Origin: Marinomonas spartinae
Lineage (GTDB): Bacteria; Pseudomonadota; Gammaproteobacteria; Pseudomonadales; Marinomonadaceae
Assembly: GCF_016461715.1 (NCBI RefSeq)
Contig: NZ_JAEMUI010000024.1
Coordinates: 1-64,000 of the forward strand
Reading direction: 5' to 3'
DNA length: 64,000 nucleotides
Numbering within the stretch: position 1 is the first letter of the stretch; every line of letters begins with the position of its first letter. Position numbers and translations under genes: made by a program. The notes under the pieces were generated by a model. It was not told the DNA's origin. It saw nothing but the letters and a program-made list of their open reading frames with translations, and ran no database searches. Positions 1-8,571 of this stretch are shown here, piece after piece.

Positions 1-70
1 CCAAAGACGCCGGAGGCGCTGCGAAGCAGGATAACGCATAGCGTTAGATCCGTGAGGTCGTCGTCAAGCT
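1..70 (-). repeat. Probable inverted copy of the upstream repeat unit
   Basis: Read on the minus strand, this stretch carries the same core as the tandem repeats at 213-685: CCTG(C/T)TTCGCAG followed by a CG-rich stretch ending in GTCT, and a TGACGAC block at the far end. The similarity is partial and was aligned by eye. It may instead be the degenerate end of a structured RNA lying left of the window. Confidence 0.35.
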
Positions 71-80
71 TTCATTTAAG

Positions 81-116
81 AAGGCCCTGATAGCTTATGC
101 TGTTGGGGCTTTTTTT
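81..116 (+). terminator. Probable rho-independent terminator
   Basis: AAGGCCC (81-87) pairs with GGGGCTT (105-111) with one G-G mismatch, with a small inner AGC/GCT hairpin, followed by a T run to 116. It would end a transcript entering from left of the window; no gene for it is visible here. Confidence 0.5.
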
Positions 117-212
117 CGGCTGCAGAAAATCTAAAAAATAAAAAGGGGAGTCAACCACCCTAAAAATTAAACTCAGATCCGTTAGGGCATTCTCACTACC
201 GCCTTTGCAAAT

Positions 213-685
213 TGCCACCTTGCCATTGTATTCGCTGCGCCTGTTTCGCAGGCTCAACGCGTCGGCGCGAATCCCATAGCAAGGTGACGATTGATCTAAG
301 TTAATCTTTTCAAAGGTTGAGCGTTAGATCAAGGAATTCTAGCTACCTTTTACTCATCATAAGTGTTCACTTTTTCAGGCGCTCTCATCATTTTGCTGAC
401 GACCTTGACACTATATTCGCCAGCGCCTGTTTCGCAGGCTCAACGCGTCTGCGTGAATCCAATAGCAAGGTGACGGTTGATCTGAATAGATCTTTTCAAA
501 GATAGAGCGTTAGGTTAATGGATCTCATACGCCGTTTATTCATTGAAAGTTCTTATTCTGTCAGACTCTCTCAGCATTTTGCAGATTATCTTCTGTATTC
601 GCTTGCGCTTGTCTCACGAGCTCAATGTGTCTGTGTGATGTTAGTAGAAATATGACGCTAATACTGATTAGGTTAGCGTTATATT
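213..685 (+). repeat. Three degenerate tandem repeats, ~185 bp period, hairpin core
   Basis: The core block CGCCTGTTTCGCAGGCTCAA is found at 238 and 424 (period 186) and in decayed form at 606 (period 182). The core contains the hairpin GCCTG-tttcg-CAGGC. In unit 1 outer arms also pair: CACCTTGC (about 217) with GCAAGGTG (about 279) and TTCG with CGAA. Flanks such as GAGCGTTAG and AATCTTTTCAAAG also recur. Units 1 and 2 are well conserved and unit 3 is strongly diverged. No open frame is shared between units, so a structured non-coding element is more likely than a gene. Function unknown. Confidence 0.65.
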
Positions 686-981
686 ATCCAGTGTGCCTGA
701 TAAAATATCATCTCAATATCCGTTATTAGTGGGGATTGAGCGTTTTCAATATCATATATCACTTCCCAAAAGGGGATTATATTTATACTATGATGGCTTA
801 ATGATATATGAGTAAAAGCTTGAATATCATCCTGTATCTTTTCATATTACGTCTTATTTATACTAGTTCAAGGATGTGAGCTGCATGTAGTGAGCTTTGC
901 ATGTGTCATATTTTTGTCGTCTTACGATGCTACTGACGAATCGTGAAAGCTCTATAAGTAACAAATAATTATGGCTGACAC
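686..981. other. AT-rich non-coding stretch before the diguanylate cyclase gene
   Basis: No supported gene. The stretch is AT-rich and presumably holds the promoter of the next gene, but no convincing -35/-10 pair was found. A four-codon frame (ATG at 971, stop overlapping the ATG at 982) touches the next start. Confidence 0.4.
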
Positions 982-2079
982 ATGAGTAACACATCTTCTG
1001 ACCCTTCTATTTTGAGTCACGTCGTCTTTCGACGTTTGCTTTTACTCGCCATTGTCTGTTTTTCGGTGATTTGGCTTATTGACTATAACAGCGGCATCAT
1101 CGCTTCTTTTGATGCGTTTGCTTATCCCATTTGTATATCAAGTTTTAGTGTCGTATATCTTCTAGCAACGACGAAAAAAGTGCCGGATCAGTATTTGCAT
1201 CTTACTACCTATTCCGTTGTCGCTGGTTATCTAATCGCTTCGAGTATTTGGCATCATATGGCGACTAATGGGATATTTTCCAATGCAGCCCAGTGGTTAG
1301 GGCTAAATTATGTGATTGCTTATTTGTTTCTTGAAGTTCGTAAAGCGATTTTGATGACCATATTGGCGTTTAGTGTGACCGTTATTGGACATTTTGTTGT
1401 GTTGATTCAGCATTATTCCATTGAGGATACTCTTGGGGTGGTGATGAATATTGCAGTGGCGCATGTTGTGTACATTGTTTTGTTGTGGACGGTGATTCAG
1501 TTACGGTCGAGTAAAGACAAAGCGCAGCAACAGGTGTCTATGTTGGAGCATTATGCCTATATCGACCCATTGACTCGAATACTCAATCGTCGTGGGTTAG
1601 AAAAGGTGACACAAGAATTGGAACCAGAGTTTCATTTAGGGCAGCAAGACTTTGCTATTTTTTTGTTGGACATAGACCATTTTAAAGAAGTAAACGACCG
1701 TTATGGCCATTTAAAAGGTGATGAGGTTTTAACAAATATTGCTTCACTACTGAGTCGAAAAATTCATTCTAAAGATATTATTGGTCGTTGGGGCGGTGAA
1801 GAGTTTATTGTTTATGCGGTGAATCAAAGTCGAAAAGAGATGTTTGACTATGCAAACCTGTTACGTGAAACTGTAAGTAAATTGGTCGTCGGTGAGATTA
1901 GCGTGACAGTGAGTGTAGGGGTAGGCTATTCCCAACAGGATAAGGATCTTTCAGAAATTTTTTACCTTGCAGACCAACATTTGTATGCAGCCAAAAAGGC
2001 AGGACGAAATACGGTGGTTGATCACATTATAAAGGACAAAGAATCGGACAATACTGAAGTTGACTTGGCTGTATCCTAA
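982..2079 (+). CDS. Membrane-bound GGDEF diguanylate cyclase
   Basis: Predicted to make cyclic di-GMP from two GTP at the inner membrane. The N-terminal ~175 residues are hydrophobic, with about five or six membrane segments and no recognised sensor motif. A short charged linker leads to a complete GGDEF domain: D195-PLT, metal-binding D230 in LLDIDHF, and the active-site GGEEF at 271-275. The inhibitory I-site (RxxD five residues before GGEEF) reads HSKD at 262-265, so the key arginine is missing and product inhibition is probably weak. There is no EAL domain. The Shine-Dalgarno is poor, so the start is uncertain. The gene appears monocistronic. Confidence 0.9.
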   Translation: MSNTSSDPSILSHVVFRRLLLLAIVCFSVIWLIDYNSGIIASFDAFAYPICISSFSVVYLLATTKKVPDQYLHLTTYSVVAGYLIASSIWHHMATNGIFSNAAQWLGLNYVIAYLFLEVRKAILMTILAFSVTVIGHFVVLIQHYSIEDTLGVVMNIAVAHVVYIVLLWTVIQLRSSKDKAQQQVSMLEHYAYIDPLTRILNRRGLEKVTQELEPEFHLGQQDFAIFLLDIDHFKEVNDRYGHLKGDEVLTNIASLLSRKIHSKDIIGRWGGEEFIVYAVNQSRKEMFDYANLLRETVSKLVVGEISVTVSVGVGYSQQDKDLSEIFYLADQHLYAAKKAGRNTVVDHIIKDKESDNTEVDLAVS

Positions 2080-2165
2080 GGAAACTGAGTTTTAATGCTG
2101 ATGGTTTAAATACTTACTTGTTCGACATTAACTCAATACGATGAATAATATAAAAGGAAGAATAA

Positions 2166-2648
2166 ATGTCTGGGATAACAATTCGCGATGCAGATCCAAG
2201 TGATTCCGCCTTGATCTTACGTTTTATTAAAGAGCTTGCACATTACGAAAAAGCGGCAAATGAAGTATTAGCAACACGAGAGTCTATTGAGTCTTCTCTT
2301 TTCGGTACGGATTCAACAACAAAAGCCATTATCTGCTCAATTGACAATGTTCCAGTTGGGTTTGCTGTCTATTTTTTCAACTATTCTACTTGGCTTGCAA
2401 AGCATGGTTTGTACTTAGAGGATTTGTATGTCTCAGCTGAATCACGTGGTTCCGGTGCTGGTAAAGCGCTTTTGAAGCATCTCGCTCAAATAGCGGTTAG
2501 TAAAGGATGTGGTCGATTTGAGTGGAGTGTATTAGACTGGAATGAACCTGCGATTCAGTTTTATCGATCCATTGGAGCGCAGTCACAAGATGAATGGGTA
2601 GGTTACCGATTAACTGGAGAGGCACTACTGCATTTAGCCCAGTCCTAG
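2166..2648 (+). CDS. GNAT acetyltransferase, diamine/spermidine acetyltransferase-like
   Basis: A 160-residue single GNAT domain. The pattern LEDLYV at the end of strand 4, then the acetyl-CoA loop RGSGAGKALL and the VLDWNEPAIQFYRSIGA segment, are typical of the SSAT/thialysine acetyltransferase subgroup, which acetylates the amine of polyamines or thialysine with acetyl-CoA in the cytosol. Substrate is inferred from family only. The start has a clear AAGGAAG Shine-Dalgarno. It is followed by a strong terminator and converges with uraA. Confidence 0.88.
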   Translation: MSGITIRDADPSDSALILRFIKELAHYEKAANEVLATRESIESSLFGTDSTTKAIICSIDNVPVGFAVYFFNYSTWLAKHGLYLEDLYVSAESRGSGAGKALLKHLAQIAVSKGCGRFEWSVLDWNEPAIQFYRSIGAQSQDEWVGYRLTGEALLHLAQS

Positions 2649-2679
2649 AGAGGATGAATATCTTATAACGTTAACAAAA

Positions 2680-2706
2680 ACGGCTCCGTATGAAGCCGTT
2701 TTTTTC
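2680..2706. terminator. Terminator between the GNAT gene and uraA
   Basis: AACGGCT (2680-2686) pairs perfectly with AGCCGTT (2695-2701) around an 8-base loop, followed by T6. It lies between convergent genes and could serve both strands. Confidence 0.85.
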
Positions 2707-2728
2707 AATTAACCGCTCTATTTAAAGG

Positions 2729-3970
2729 CTATTCTTCCATTTGCGCATTATCTACAAAGCGAGTGTCGCCAATATCTTTTGGTAAAATAAGGTTTAGTAA
2801 AATAGCTACGATGCCGCATAGACTAATGCCTTGTAAGCTAAATCCCCCCACACCGAATGCCATACCGCCAATGCCAAAGACTAAGGTAACGCCTACGATA
2901 ACCAAGTTGCGGGACTTGTGAAGGTCTACTTGATTCTTGATTAAGGTGTTTAAACCCACCGCAGCAATAGACCCAAATAGTAGAATCATAATGCCGCCCA
3001 TCACGGGGACTGGAATAGTTTGTAGTAAGGCGCCTAATTTGCCAACCCATGCGAGAACGATCGCGGCGATCGCGGCCCACGTCATGATAACTGGATTGAA
3101 GGCTTTGGTTAGCATGACGGCACCGGTGACTTCACTATAAGTTGTATTAGGTGGTGCGCCAACCATGGCGGCGGCCATAGTGGCAATGCCATCTCCGGTA
3201 ATGGTTCGGTGTAGCCCCGGTTTTTTAAGATAATCTTTACCTGTGACGTTGGAGATGGACAGAATATCGCCGACGTGTTCCACTGCGGGAGCGATAGCGA
3301 CGGGTAGCATAAATAAGATTGCGTTGATGTTGAATTCCGGCATCGTAAAATGAGGAATAGCAAACCAAGCTGCTTTGCTAACATTATCAAAGTGAACAAT
3401 TCCTAAGGCAAGACTTAATGAGTAGCCTATGAGAATACCTCCAAAAATAGGTAGGAGTTTAAACAGCCCTTTACTAAAGACACTGATAAAAATCGTGGTG
3501 AGCAAAGAAGCTAGTGAGATCCAAATTGAAACATCGCTATTCACTAATTGTGTTGAGCCATCACCACTTTTTCCCATCGCCATATGAACGGCGCTTTCGG
3601 CTAACCCTAAACCAATCACCATAATAATAGGGCCGATGACGACAGGAGGTAATAAACGATGAATAAATCCAGCGCCTTTTAGTTTGATGAAGACGCCTAA
3701 GATGACGTAAACAAATCCGGCGGCAACTAATCCCCCCATAGTGGAAGCGATCCCCCACGTTTGCGTGCCATACATAATGGGAGCAATGAAAGCAAAGGAT
3801 GACGCTAGGAAAATAGGTACCGTACGACGTGTTACTATTTGAAAGAGTAAGGTTCCCATACCAGCGCCAAATAATGCAACGCTAGGATCGAGCCCTGTTA
3901 ATAATGGCACTAAGACTAAAGCACCAAATGCAACAAAGAGCATTTGTACGCCTAAAATGACATTCTTCAT
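2729..3970 (-). CDS. uraA: Uracil permease, NCS2 family
   Basis: Inner-membrane proton-coupled uracil importer feeding pyrimidine salvage. The 413 residues form a 12-14 segment NCS2 protein that aligns along its length with Escherichia coli UraA: PxxLxSSFAFI-type segment near 51-63, AVEHVGD near 229-235 with E231 matching UraA Glu241, and the signature PPNTTYSEVTG at 273-283 with E280 matching UraA Glu290, both substrate-binding glutamates. The start has an AAGGA Shine-Dalgarno. It stands alone, without upp next to it. Another nucleobase substrate (xanthine/urate) is less likely because the signature motifs are of uracil type. Confidence 0.9.
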   Translation of the reverse strand: MKNVILGVQMLFVAFGALVLVPLLTGLDPSVALFGAGMGTLLFQIVTRRTVPIFLASSFAFIAPIMYGTQTWGIASTMGGLVAAGFVYVILGVFIKLKGAGFIHRLLPPVVIGPIIMVIGLGLAESAVHMAMGKSGDGSTQLVNSDVSIWISLASLLTTIFISVFSKGLFKLLPIFGGILIGYSLSLALGIVHFDNVSKAAWFAIPHFTMPEFNINAILFMLPVAIAPAVEHVGDILSISNVTGKDYLKKPGLHRTITGDGIATMAAAMVGAPPNTTYSEVTGAVMLTKAFNPVIMTWAAIAAIVLAWVGKLGALLQTIPVPVMGGIMILLFGSIAAVGLNTLIKNQVDLHKSRNLVIVGVTLVFGIGGMAFGVGGFSLQGISLCGIVAILLNLILPKDIGDTRFVDNAQMEE

Positions 3971-4312
3971 GTAACAGTCCTTGATAGTATTTTTCAGTCA
4001 GCGGGATTCTATAAGGTTGTGCAAACGAGTACCAGCGATGGTTCGATTGTTTGTTGACAATATCAATAGAATCGAAAGTTTTTATTCACCACTCATTTTA
4101 ATTGGGTATTTTAGTGCTAAAAAGCATCTCAAACAGGGATGCGGTTGTTTGAGTTTACAGCTGGATACAAACCTGACATTTGTATAGAAAAAGCTGACAT
4201 TTTGGCAAAGTAAAAGGCGACAAAATGTTAATTGTTTACCTGAAGGCTCATATACGAGTGATTCTTAAATCGATAGAATGAATTATCTTTATAGGAAATT
4301 AAGAGTCTAACC
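3971..4312. promoter_or_regulatory. Divergent intergenic region between uraA and opgG
   Basis: No supported gene. The region must carry promoters for both divergent genes. Visible structure: a perfect inverted repeat TTCGATT (4042-4048) / AATCGAA (4070-4076) flanking a TTGACA, and a direct repeat CTGACATTT at 4173 and 4194, one 21-base period apart. Either could be a protein-binding site; neither is assigned. Confidence 0.4.
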
Positions 4313-6025
4313 ATGCCATTCAATTGTATTGATAAAACCACAAAAATGTCAGAATCTCCGACGTTTGTCTCGGCAAGTTTTTTTTCACAAAGGCCTTATC
4401 AACGCTTGGCAAGTCGGGTGTTATTGGCTGTCAGTTTGTTGGTGAGTGTGACCACTTATGCGTCAACCCCTGAAGTAACATCAGACGCTAATTCGGTGGT
4501 TTCTTCCAACCCCGTGAATCCTCCCGGAAATGAAGCGTTTAGCTACGCATGGCTAAAAGGCTATGCACGCCATTTGTCTAGTGAGCCTTATCATAATCAT
4601 CAAGGTGAGGTGCCAAGTAGCCTGAAAGACTTGAGTTGGAATGCTTATCAGCAGATTCGTTATAAAGACAGTGCGGCGCTATGGAAGACAAAAGGGTCGC
4701 TATTCCATACGGAGTTTTTCCATTTAGGTCGTGGATTTGACACGCCTGTCCATATGAATGAAATCAAGGATGGTAAAGTCATACCGATCGATTATTCACC
4801 TTCCATGTTCGATTATGGTAAATCAGGCATTGACGCGAAGAAGCTATCAAAAGACCTTGGTTTTGCTGGCTTTCGTATGCAATTTGCGACTGACTGGAAG
4901 CGTGATGTTGTCGCTTTTCTTGGTGCCAGTTATTTCCGTGCTGTTGGCAGTGAAATGCAGTATGGTTTATCTGCACGTGGTTTGGCCGTTGATACGGCGT
5001 TGGATCAGCCCGAAGAGTTCCCAGTCTTTACTAACTATTGGTTAGAAAAACCAAAGCCTGGCTCTAGTACTGTGACGGTATACGCTCTAATGGAATCTAA
5101 AAGTGTGTCTGGAGCCTATCGCTTTGATATCACTCCAGGTGAACCATTAAAGATGAGAGTGGATGCAGCAATTTACCCACGTAAATCGATCGAACGTTTG
5201 GGAATCGCTCCGTTAACCAGCATGTACATGGTGGGTGAGAACGATCGTCGGACAAATTATGATTGGCGTGAAGAAATCCATGATTCAGATGGGCTTGCTA
5301 TGCACACTGGATCCGGCGAATGGATTTGGCGTCCTTTGACGAACCCGAAAAACCTTCGTTTTAACGCGTACAGTGATGATAATCCGCAAGGGTTTGGCTT
5401 ACTGCAACGAGACCGCAACTTTGATCATTACCAAGACGACTCGGTGTTTTATGAGAAACGCCCAAGCTTATGGATTGAGCCTATAGGCAACTGGGGTAAA
5501 GGGTCTGTGGATCTCGTCGAAATTCCAACCTTGGATGAAACCTTTGATAATATCGTGGCCTTTTGGCATCCTGCACAGCCAATCAAACCCGGCCAAGAGT
5601 TACTGTACAGCTACAATATGTATTGGGGTAGCCATCCACCACAGCATTCATCTCAAGCACGAGTGCAAGATACCTTCACTGGTATTGGTGGTGTGATTGG
5701 TCAGAAACGTCACTATTATAGCAAGCGTTTTGTGATTGACTTTGCAGGGGGGGATTTACCCATGATTGGTGATGGTAGCAAGTTAAAAGCGGTTATCCAT
5801 ACGTCAAAAGGAAAAGTGGAACTGGAGTCTGTACGTCCAATCAATCACTCCGATAAGTACCGTGTGATGTTTGATGTGGTTCCGCCGGATGCAACGGATA
5901 ATCCAATCGATATGCAAGTATATCTCGATCTTGATGGTAAGCGCATGTCTGAAACTTGGAGTTATCAGTGGAACCCGCCATTAAAGAAAAATCGTGAACT
6001 GCATAATGCAGGACACCTGAATTAA
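4313..6025 (+). CDS. opgG: Periplasmic glucan biosynthesis protein, MdoG/OpgG family
   Basis: Needed for osmoregulated periplasmic glucans, the branched beta-glucans that adjust periplasmic osmolarity; the family also includes beta-1,2-glucan-acting enzymes. The 570 residues start with a 25-residue leader and a hydrophobic signal segment (about 31-51) with cleavage near TTYAS, then the MdoG domain: LSWNAYQQIRY, FFHLGRGFDTPVHM, GFAGFRMQF and the ASYFRAVGSEMQYGLSARGL region are all family hallmarks. No twin arginine is seen, which favours OpgG over OpgD. The membrane glucosyltransferase opgH is not next to it. An internal ATG at 4346 is an alternative start. Confidence 0.88.
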   Translation: MPFNCIDKTTKMSESPTFVSASFFSQRPYQRLASRVLLAVSLLVSVTTYASTPEVTSDANSVVSSNPVNPPGNEAFSYAWLKGYARHLSSEPYHNHQGEVPSSLKDLSWNAYQQIRYKDSAALWKTKGSLFHTEFFHLGRGFDTPVHMNEIKDGKVIPIDYSPSMFDYGKSGIDAKKLSKDLGFAGFRMQFATDWKRDVVAFLGASYFRAVGSEMQYGLSARGLAVDTALDQPEEFPVFTNYWLEKPKPGSSTVTVYALMESKSVSGAYRFDITPGEPLKMRVDAAIYPRKSIERLGIAPLTSMYMVGENDRRTNYDWREEIHDSDGLAMHTGSGEWIWRPLTNPKNLRFNAYSDDNPQGFGLLQRDRNFDHYQDDSVFYEKRPSLWIEPIGNWGKGSVDLVEIPTLDETFDNIVAFWHPAQPIKPGQELLYSYNMYWGSHPPQHSSQARVQDTFTGIGGVIGQKRHYYSKRFVIDFAGGDLPMIGDGSKLKAVIHTSKGKVELESVRPINHSDKYRVMFDVVPPDATDNPIDMQVYLDLDGKRMSETWSYQWNPPLKKNRELHNAGHLN

Positions 6026-6073
6026 CGTCATCGAAGTGTCTTCTTTGGAAGACGGCCATTGAATAGAGACCAT

Positions 6074-6106
6074 AAAAACGCCAGCTTTATCGCTGGCGTT
6101 TTTATT
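6074..6106. terminator. Bidirectional terminator after opgG
   Basis: AAAAACGCCAGC (6074-6085) pairs perfectly with GCTGGCGTTTTT (6092-6103) around TTTATC. The symmetric A/T flanks suit the convergent neighbours; the stop codon of the minus-strand GNAT gene lies inside the right arm. Confidence 0.88.
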
Positions 6107-6560
6107 TCTGCTTACCAGCATACTTATGCTGTGAAGTATAACGCATGGCAATGAGTGGTCGTCCTTGGGCGACATAAGCCGTCAATCGTCCAGAAAGCTC
6201 ATCGGGAAGTTGTGCGGACTCTATTGTTTGAAAACCATTGTCTTGGTAAAAATGCTCAAGGTGTGAGAGTGCGAAACAGTAACATGGGCGCTCTACCAAG
6301 GAATCATGAAGATGGCGAAGTAAATGACGAGCAATACCCAAACCACGATGGTCTGGTTCGGTCACCATGGCGGTGAGGAGCTGGCACTGATCAAGTTGCT
6401 TTAACCGAACGGCACTTAAAATCCGCCCTTGCTGTTTGATCACCCAAATTGGATCTGCTTTATTCGGTTTGCCACTAGGGTAGTGGGCTTGGTAAAACTT
6501 TTTCACCAAGGGAAACCATAATGACTCTACTCGAATGGGAGGTGGGATTAAGGACGACAT
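6102..6560 (-). CDS. GNAT family N-acetyltransferase
   Basis: A 152-residue single-domain GNAT protein. The acetyl-CoA binding segment reads MVTEPDHRGLGIARHLL (about 65-81), followed by a cysteine-rich strand and HLEHFYQDNGF, the usual helix before the C-terminal strands. The acceptor substrate cannot be told. The start has AAGGATC upstream. It is divergent from the following dioxygenase gene and its end overlaps the shared terminator. Confidence 0.8.
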   Translation of the reverse strand: MSSLIPPPIRVESLWFPLVKKFYQAHYPSGKPNKADPIWVIKQQGRILSAVRLKQLDQCQLLTAMVTEPDHRGLGIARHLLRHLHDSLVERPCYCFALSHLEHFYQDNGFQTIESAQLPDELSGRLTAYVAQGRPLIAMRYTSQHKYAGKQK

Positions 6561-6686
6561 GATGATCCTTGCTTGCGTTAGATGGTTAATGCCATGTAAT
6601 AAGAGGGCATAATAGCATAGGGTGTTCTTATGTGAACTTTGCTAGGATCAAGGTATATTTACTCAGTATTGTGATAGGGAATTAAA

Positions 6687-7589
6687 ATGTCTTCGTCTTC
6701 TGTGGTTACATCTATGTTAAACGCTCTACCTCGTATTCGTCTGACAGGCGAGCAGGTGAAACGCTATCATGACGATGGATACGTTGTTTTAGAATCCTTG
6801 GTGCCGCCCGCAATATGCGATGCCTTAAAGGTCCGAATGGAGGCATTGTTGACGCGTTTTGATCCCAACTCAGTTCGCTCCATCTTTACCACTAATGAGC
6901 AATCGCGGCATACCGATGAATATTTTATGGCTTCTTCAGAGAATATTTCGTTTTTCTTTGAAGAAGAAGCTTTTGATGAGCAGGGGGAGTTGAAACAAGA
7001 TTTGTCTTTGTCTATCAATAAAGCGGGTCATGGTCTGCATATTCAAGATGATCTTTTTCGAGCGTTCTCTCTATCCTCAATCTGGGGGAGCTTATTGGAA
7101 CAACTTGGTATGAAAACGCCACGGGCGGTGCAATCCATGTATATTTTTAAGCAGCCAGGCATTGGTGGAGAGGTTGACTGCCATCAAGACAGTACCTTTT
7201 TGTATACGGATCCGATGAGTGTGATTGGATTATGGTTTGCTATCGAAGACGCAACGTTAGAAAATGGCTGTCTATGGGGGATTCTAGGCGGACACAAAAT
7301 AGGGTTGTTAAAACGCTTTGAACGCGTTTCTCCAAATGGTATTGAAACGACAATGGTGACCTTAAAAGAGCATCAGTGGCAACAAGACGAGCTGGTTGCT
7401 TTGCCTGTACCAAAGGGCAGTTTAGTGGTTCTCAATGGCGAGTTTCCCCATTTAAGCTACGCTAACCGCTCTGGACAGTCGCGTCACGCTTATGCATTGC
7501 ATGTTATCGATCAGCAGTGCCAATACCCAGCCGAAAATTGGCTGCAAACACAAGATAATCGAGCGTTTCCAGCCTTTGATTTACATTAA
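6687..7589 (+). CDS. Phytanoyl-CoA dioxygenase (PhyH) family oxygenase
   Basis: Predicted Fe(II)/2-oxoglutarate-dependent hydroxylase, 300 residues, cytosolic. The metal triad is intact: H166-x-D168 in DCHQDS and distal H255 in EFPHLSY, with R266 placed to bind 2-oxoglutarate. The N-terminal VKRYHDDGYVVLESLVP is typical of PhyH proteins and the length fits PHYHD1-like members. Substrate unknown. It lies 25 bases before birA with no terminator between, so it is probably cotranscribed with birA and coaX. Confidence 0.85.
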   Translation: MSSSSVVTSMLNALPRIRLTGEQVKRYHDDGYVVLESLVPPAICDALKVRMEALLTRFDPNSVRSIFTTNEQSRHTDEYFMASSENISFFFEEEAFDEQGELKQDLSLSINKAGHGLHIQDDLFRAFSLSSIWGSLLEQLGMKTPRAVQSMYIFKQPGIGGEVDCHQDSTFLYTDPMSVIGLWFAIEDATLENGCLWGILGGHKIGLLKRFERVSPNGIETTMVTLKEHQWQQDELVALPVPKGSLVVLNGEFPHLSYANRSGQSRHAYALHVIDQQCQYPAENWLQTQDNRAFPAFDLH

Positions 7590-7614
7590 CTCTGAAGACA
7601 GTTGGAGTCTCTGA

Positions 7615-8571
7615 ATGCAACGAATTTTGTCCCTATTGAGTGATAGTAAGTTTCACTCCGGGGAAGCGTTAGGGGAAGCGCTTGGCGTGACCCGAGCAGC
7701 AGTGTGGAAAAAACTAAAAAAATTAGAAGGCATTGGCATAACAATTCATTCTGTAAAAGGGCGCGGTTATCGTTTGCCGACGCCATTGGAGTTATTGTCG
7801 CTCGACGCGCTTTTAGAAGCGGGACTTGATAGCGGTATTCCTGTGTCGATCGTCTTCGAAACAGCATCGACCAATGGTGATATGAAGCAGCGTATAAACG
7901 ATGGGACATCGCTACCCTTGATGATTGCGGCGGAACGTCAGACCCAAGGGCGTGGTCGTCGTGGTCGCCATTGGGCCTCTGGCGTGGCGAAAAATATCAC
8001 CATGTCCTTTGCTTGGCGTTTTGAAAATGGGCCGAGTGTGGTGGAAGGCTTAAGTTTAGCGGTTGGCGTGGCGGTTGCCCGTACCATCAAAAAACAAGGT
8101 ATTCCGAACCCAGGTTTAAAATGGCCAAACGATGTGCAAATCGACGGACAAAAGGTCTGTGGTATTTTGCTTGAAATGGTAGCAGATGAAGATCGATGTG
8201 ACGTTATTATAGGGATAGGGCTTAATGTGGCGATGGAGGCCGATGTGATGTCGTCTGTCGACCAACCTTGGACGGATCTTGCTTCTCGATTGTCTAAGAC
8301 GCCTAGCCGAAATCAAATTCTTGCGGATTTGACGAATGAATTGGTGACGGTTTGCAAGGCATTTGAGGATGGACATGGTATGAAACACTATCAATCGCTA
8401 TGGCAAGCCCACGATGTTTTGCATAATCAAGCGGTGACCGTTAGCTCTTTATCCCAGCAGCGAACTGGCATTGCCAAAGGCATTGATGAAAGTGGTGCGC
8501 TTTTGGTGGAAGGTGAGGATGGTGTGATCACACGATTGCATGGGGGAGAAGTCAGTGTCCGTCGTCGCTAA
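7615..8571 (+). CDS. birA: Biotin-protein ligase and biotin operon repressor
   Basis: Activates biotin with ATP and attaches it to the carboxyl carrier protein of acetyl-CoA carboxylase; the holoprotein can also repress biotin genes. The 318 residues hold an N-terminal winged helix (about 1-55, with GVTRAAVWKKLKKLE), the biotinyl-AMP loop GRGRRGR at 112-118, KWPND at 169-173, K180 in QKVCGIL, and a small C-terminal SH3-like domain. It is therefore the two-function type. The start has GGAG upstream. coaX overlaps its 3' end. Confidence 0.95.
   Translation: MQRILSLLSDSKFHSGEALGEALGVTRAAVWKKLKKLEGIGITIHSVKGRGYRLPTPLELLSLDALLEAGLDSGIPVSIVFETASTNGDMKQRINDGTSLPLMIAAERQTQGRGRRGRHWASGVAKNITMSFAWRFENGPSVVEGLSLAVGVAVARTIKKQGIPNPGLKWPNDVQIDGQKVCGILLEMVADEDRCDVIIGIGLNVAMEADVMSSVDQPWTDLASRLSKTPSRNQILADLTNELVTVCKAFEDGHGMKHYQSLWQAHDVLHNQAVTVSSLSQQRTGIAKGIDESGALLVEGEDGVITRLHGGEVSVRRR

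Noticed and set aside
1-70. 3' end of a 5S rRNA gene
   Set aside because: TCGTCAAGC resembles 5S ends in related bacteria, but the preceding bases do not form a recognisable 5S body, so it is reported only as a repeat.
72-505. Short open frames of about 60 codons on each strand
   Set aside because: They fall in the degenerate repeats, have no Shine-Dalgarno and are not preserved between repeat units.
228-685. CRISPR array
   Set aside because: Only three long, diverging units without regular short repeats and unique spacers, and no cas genes.
3981-4187. 68-codon open frame between uraA and opgG
   Set aside because: No Shine-Dalgarno and no conserved sequence; it lies in the divergent promoter region.
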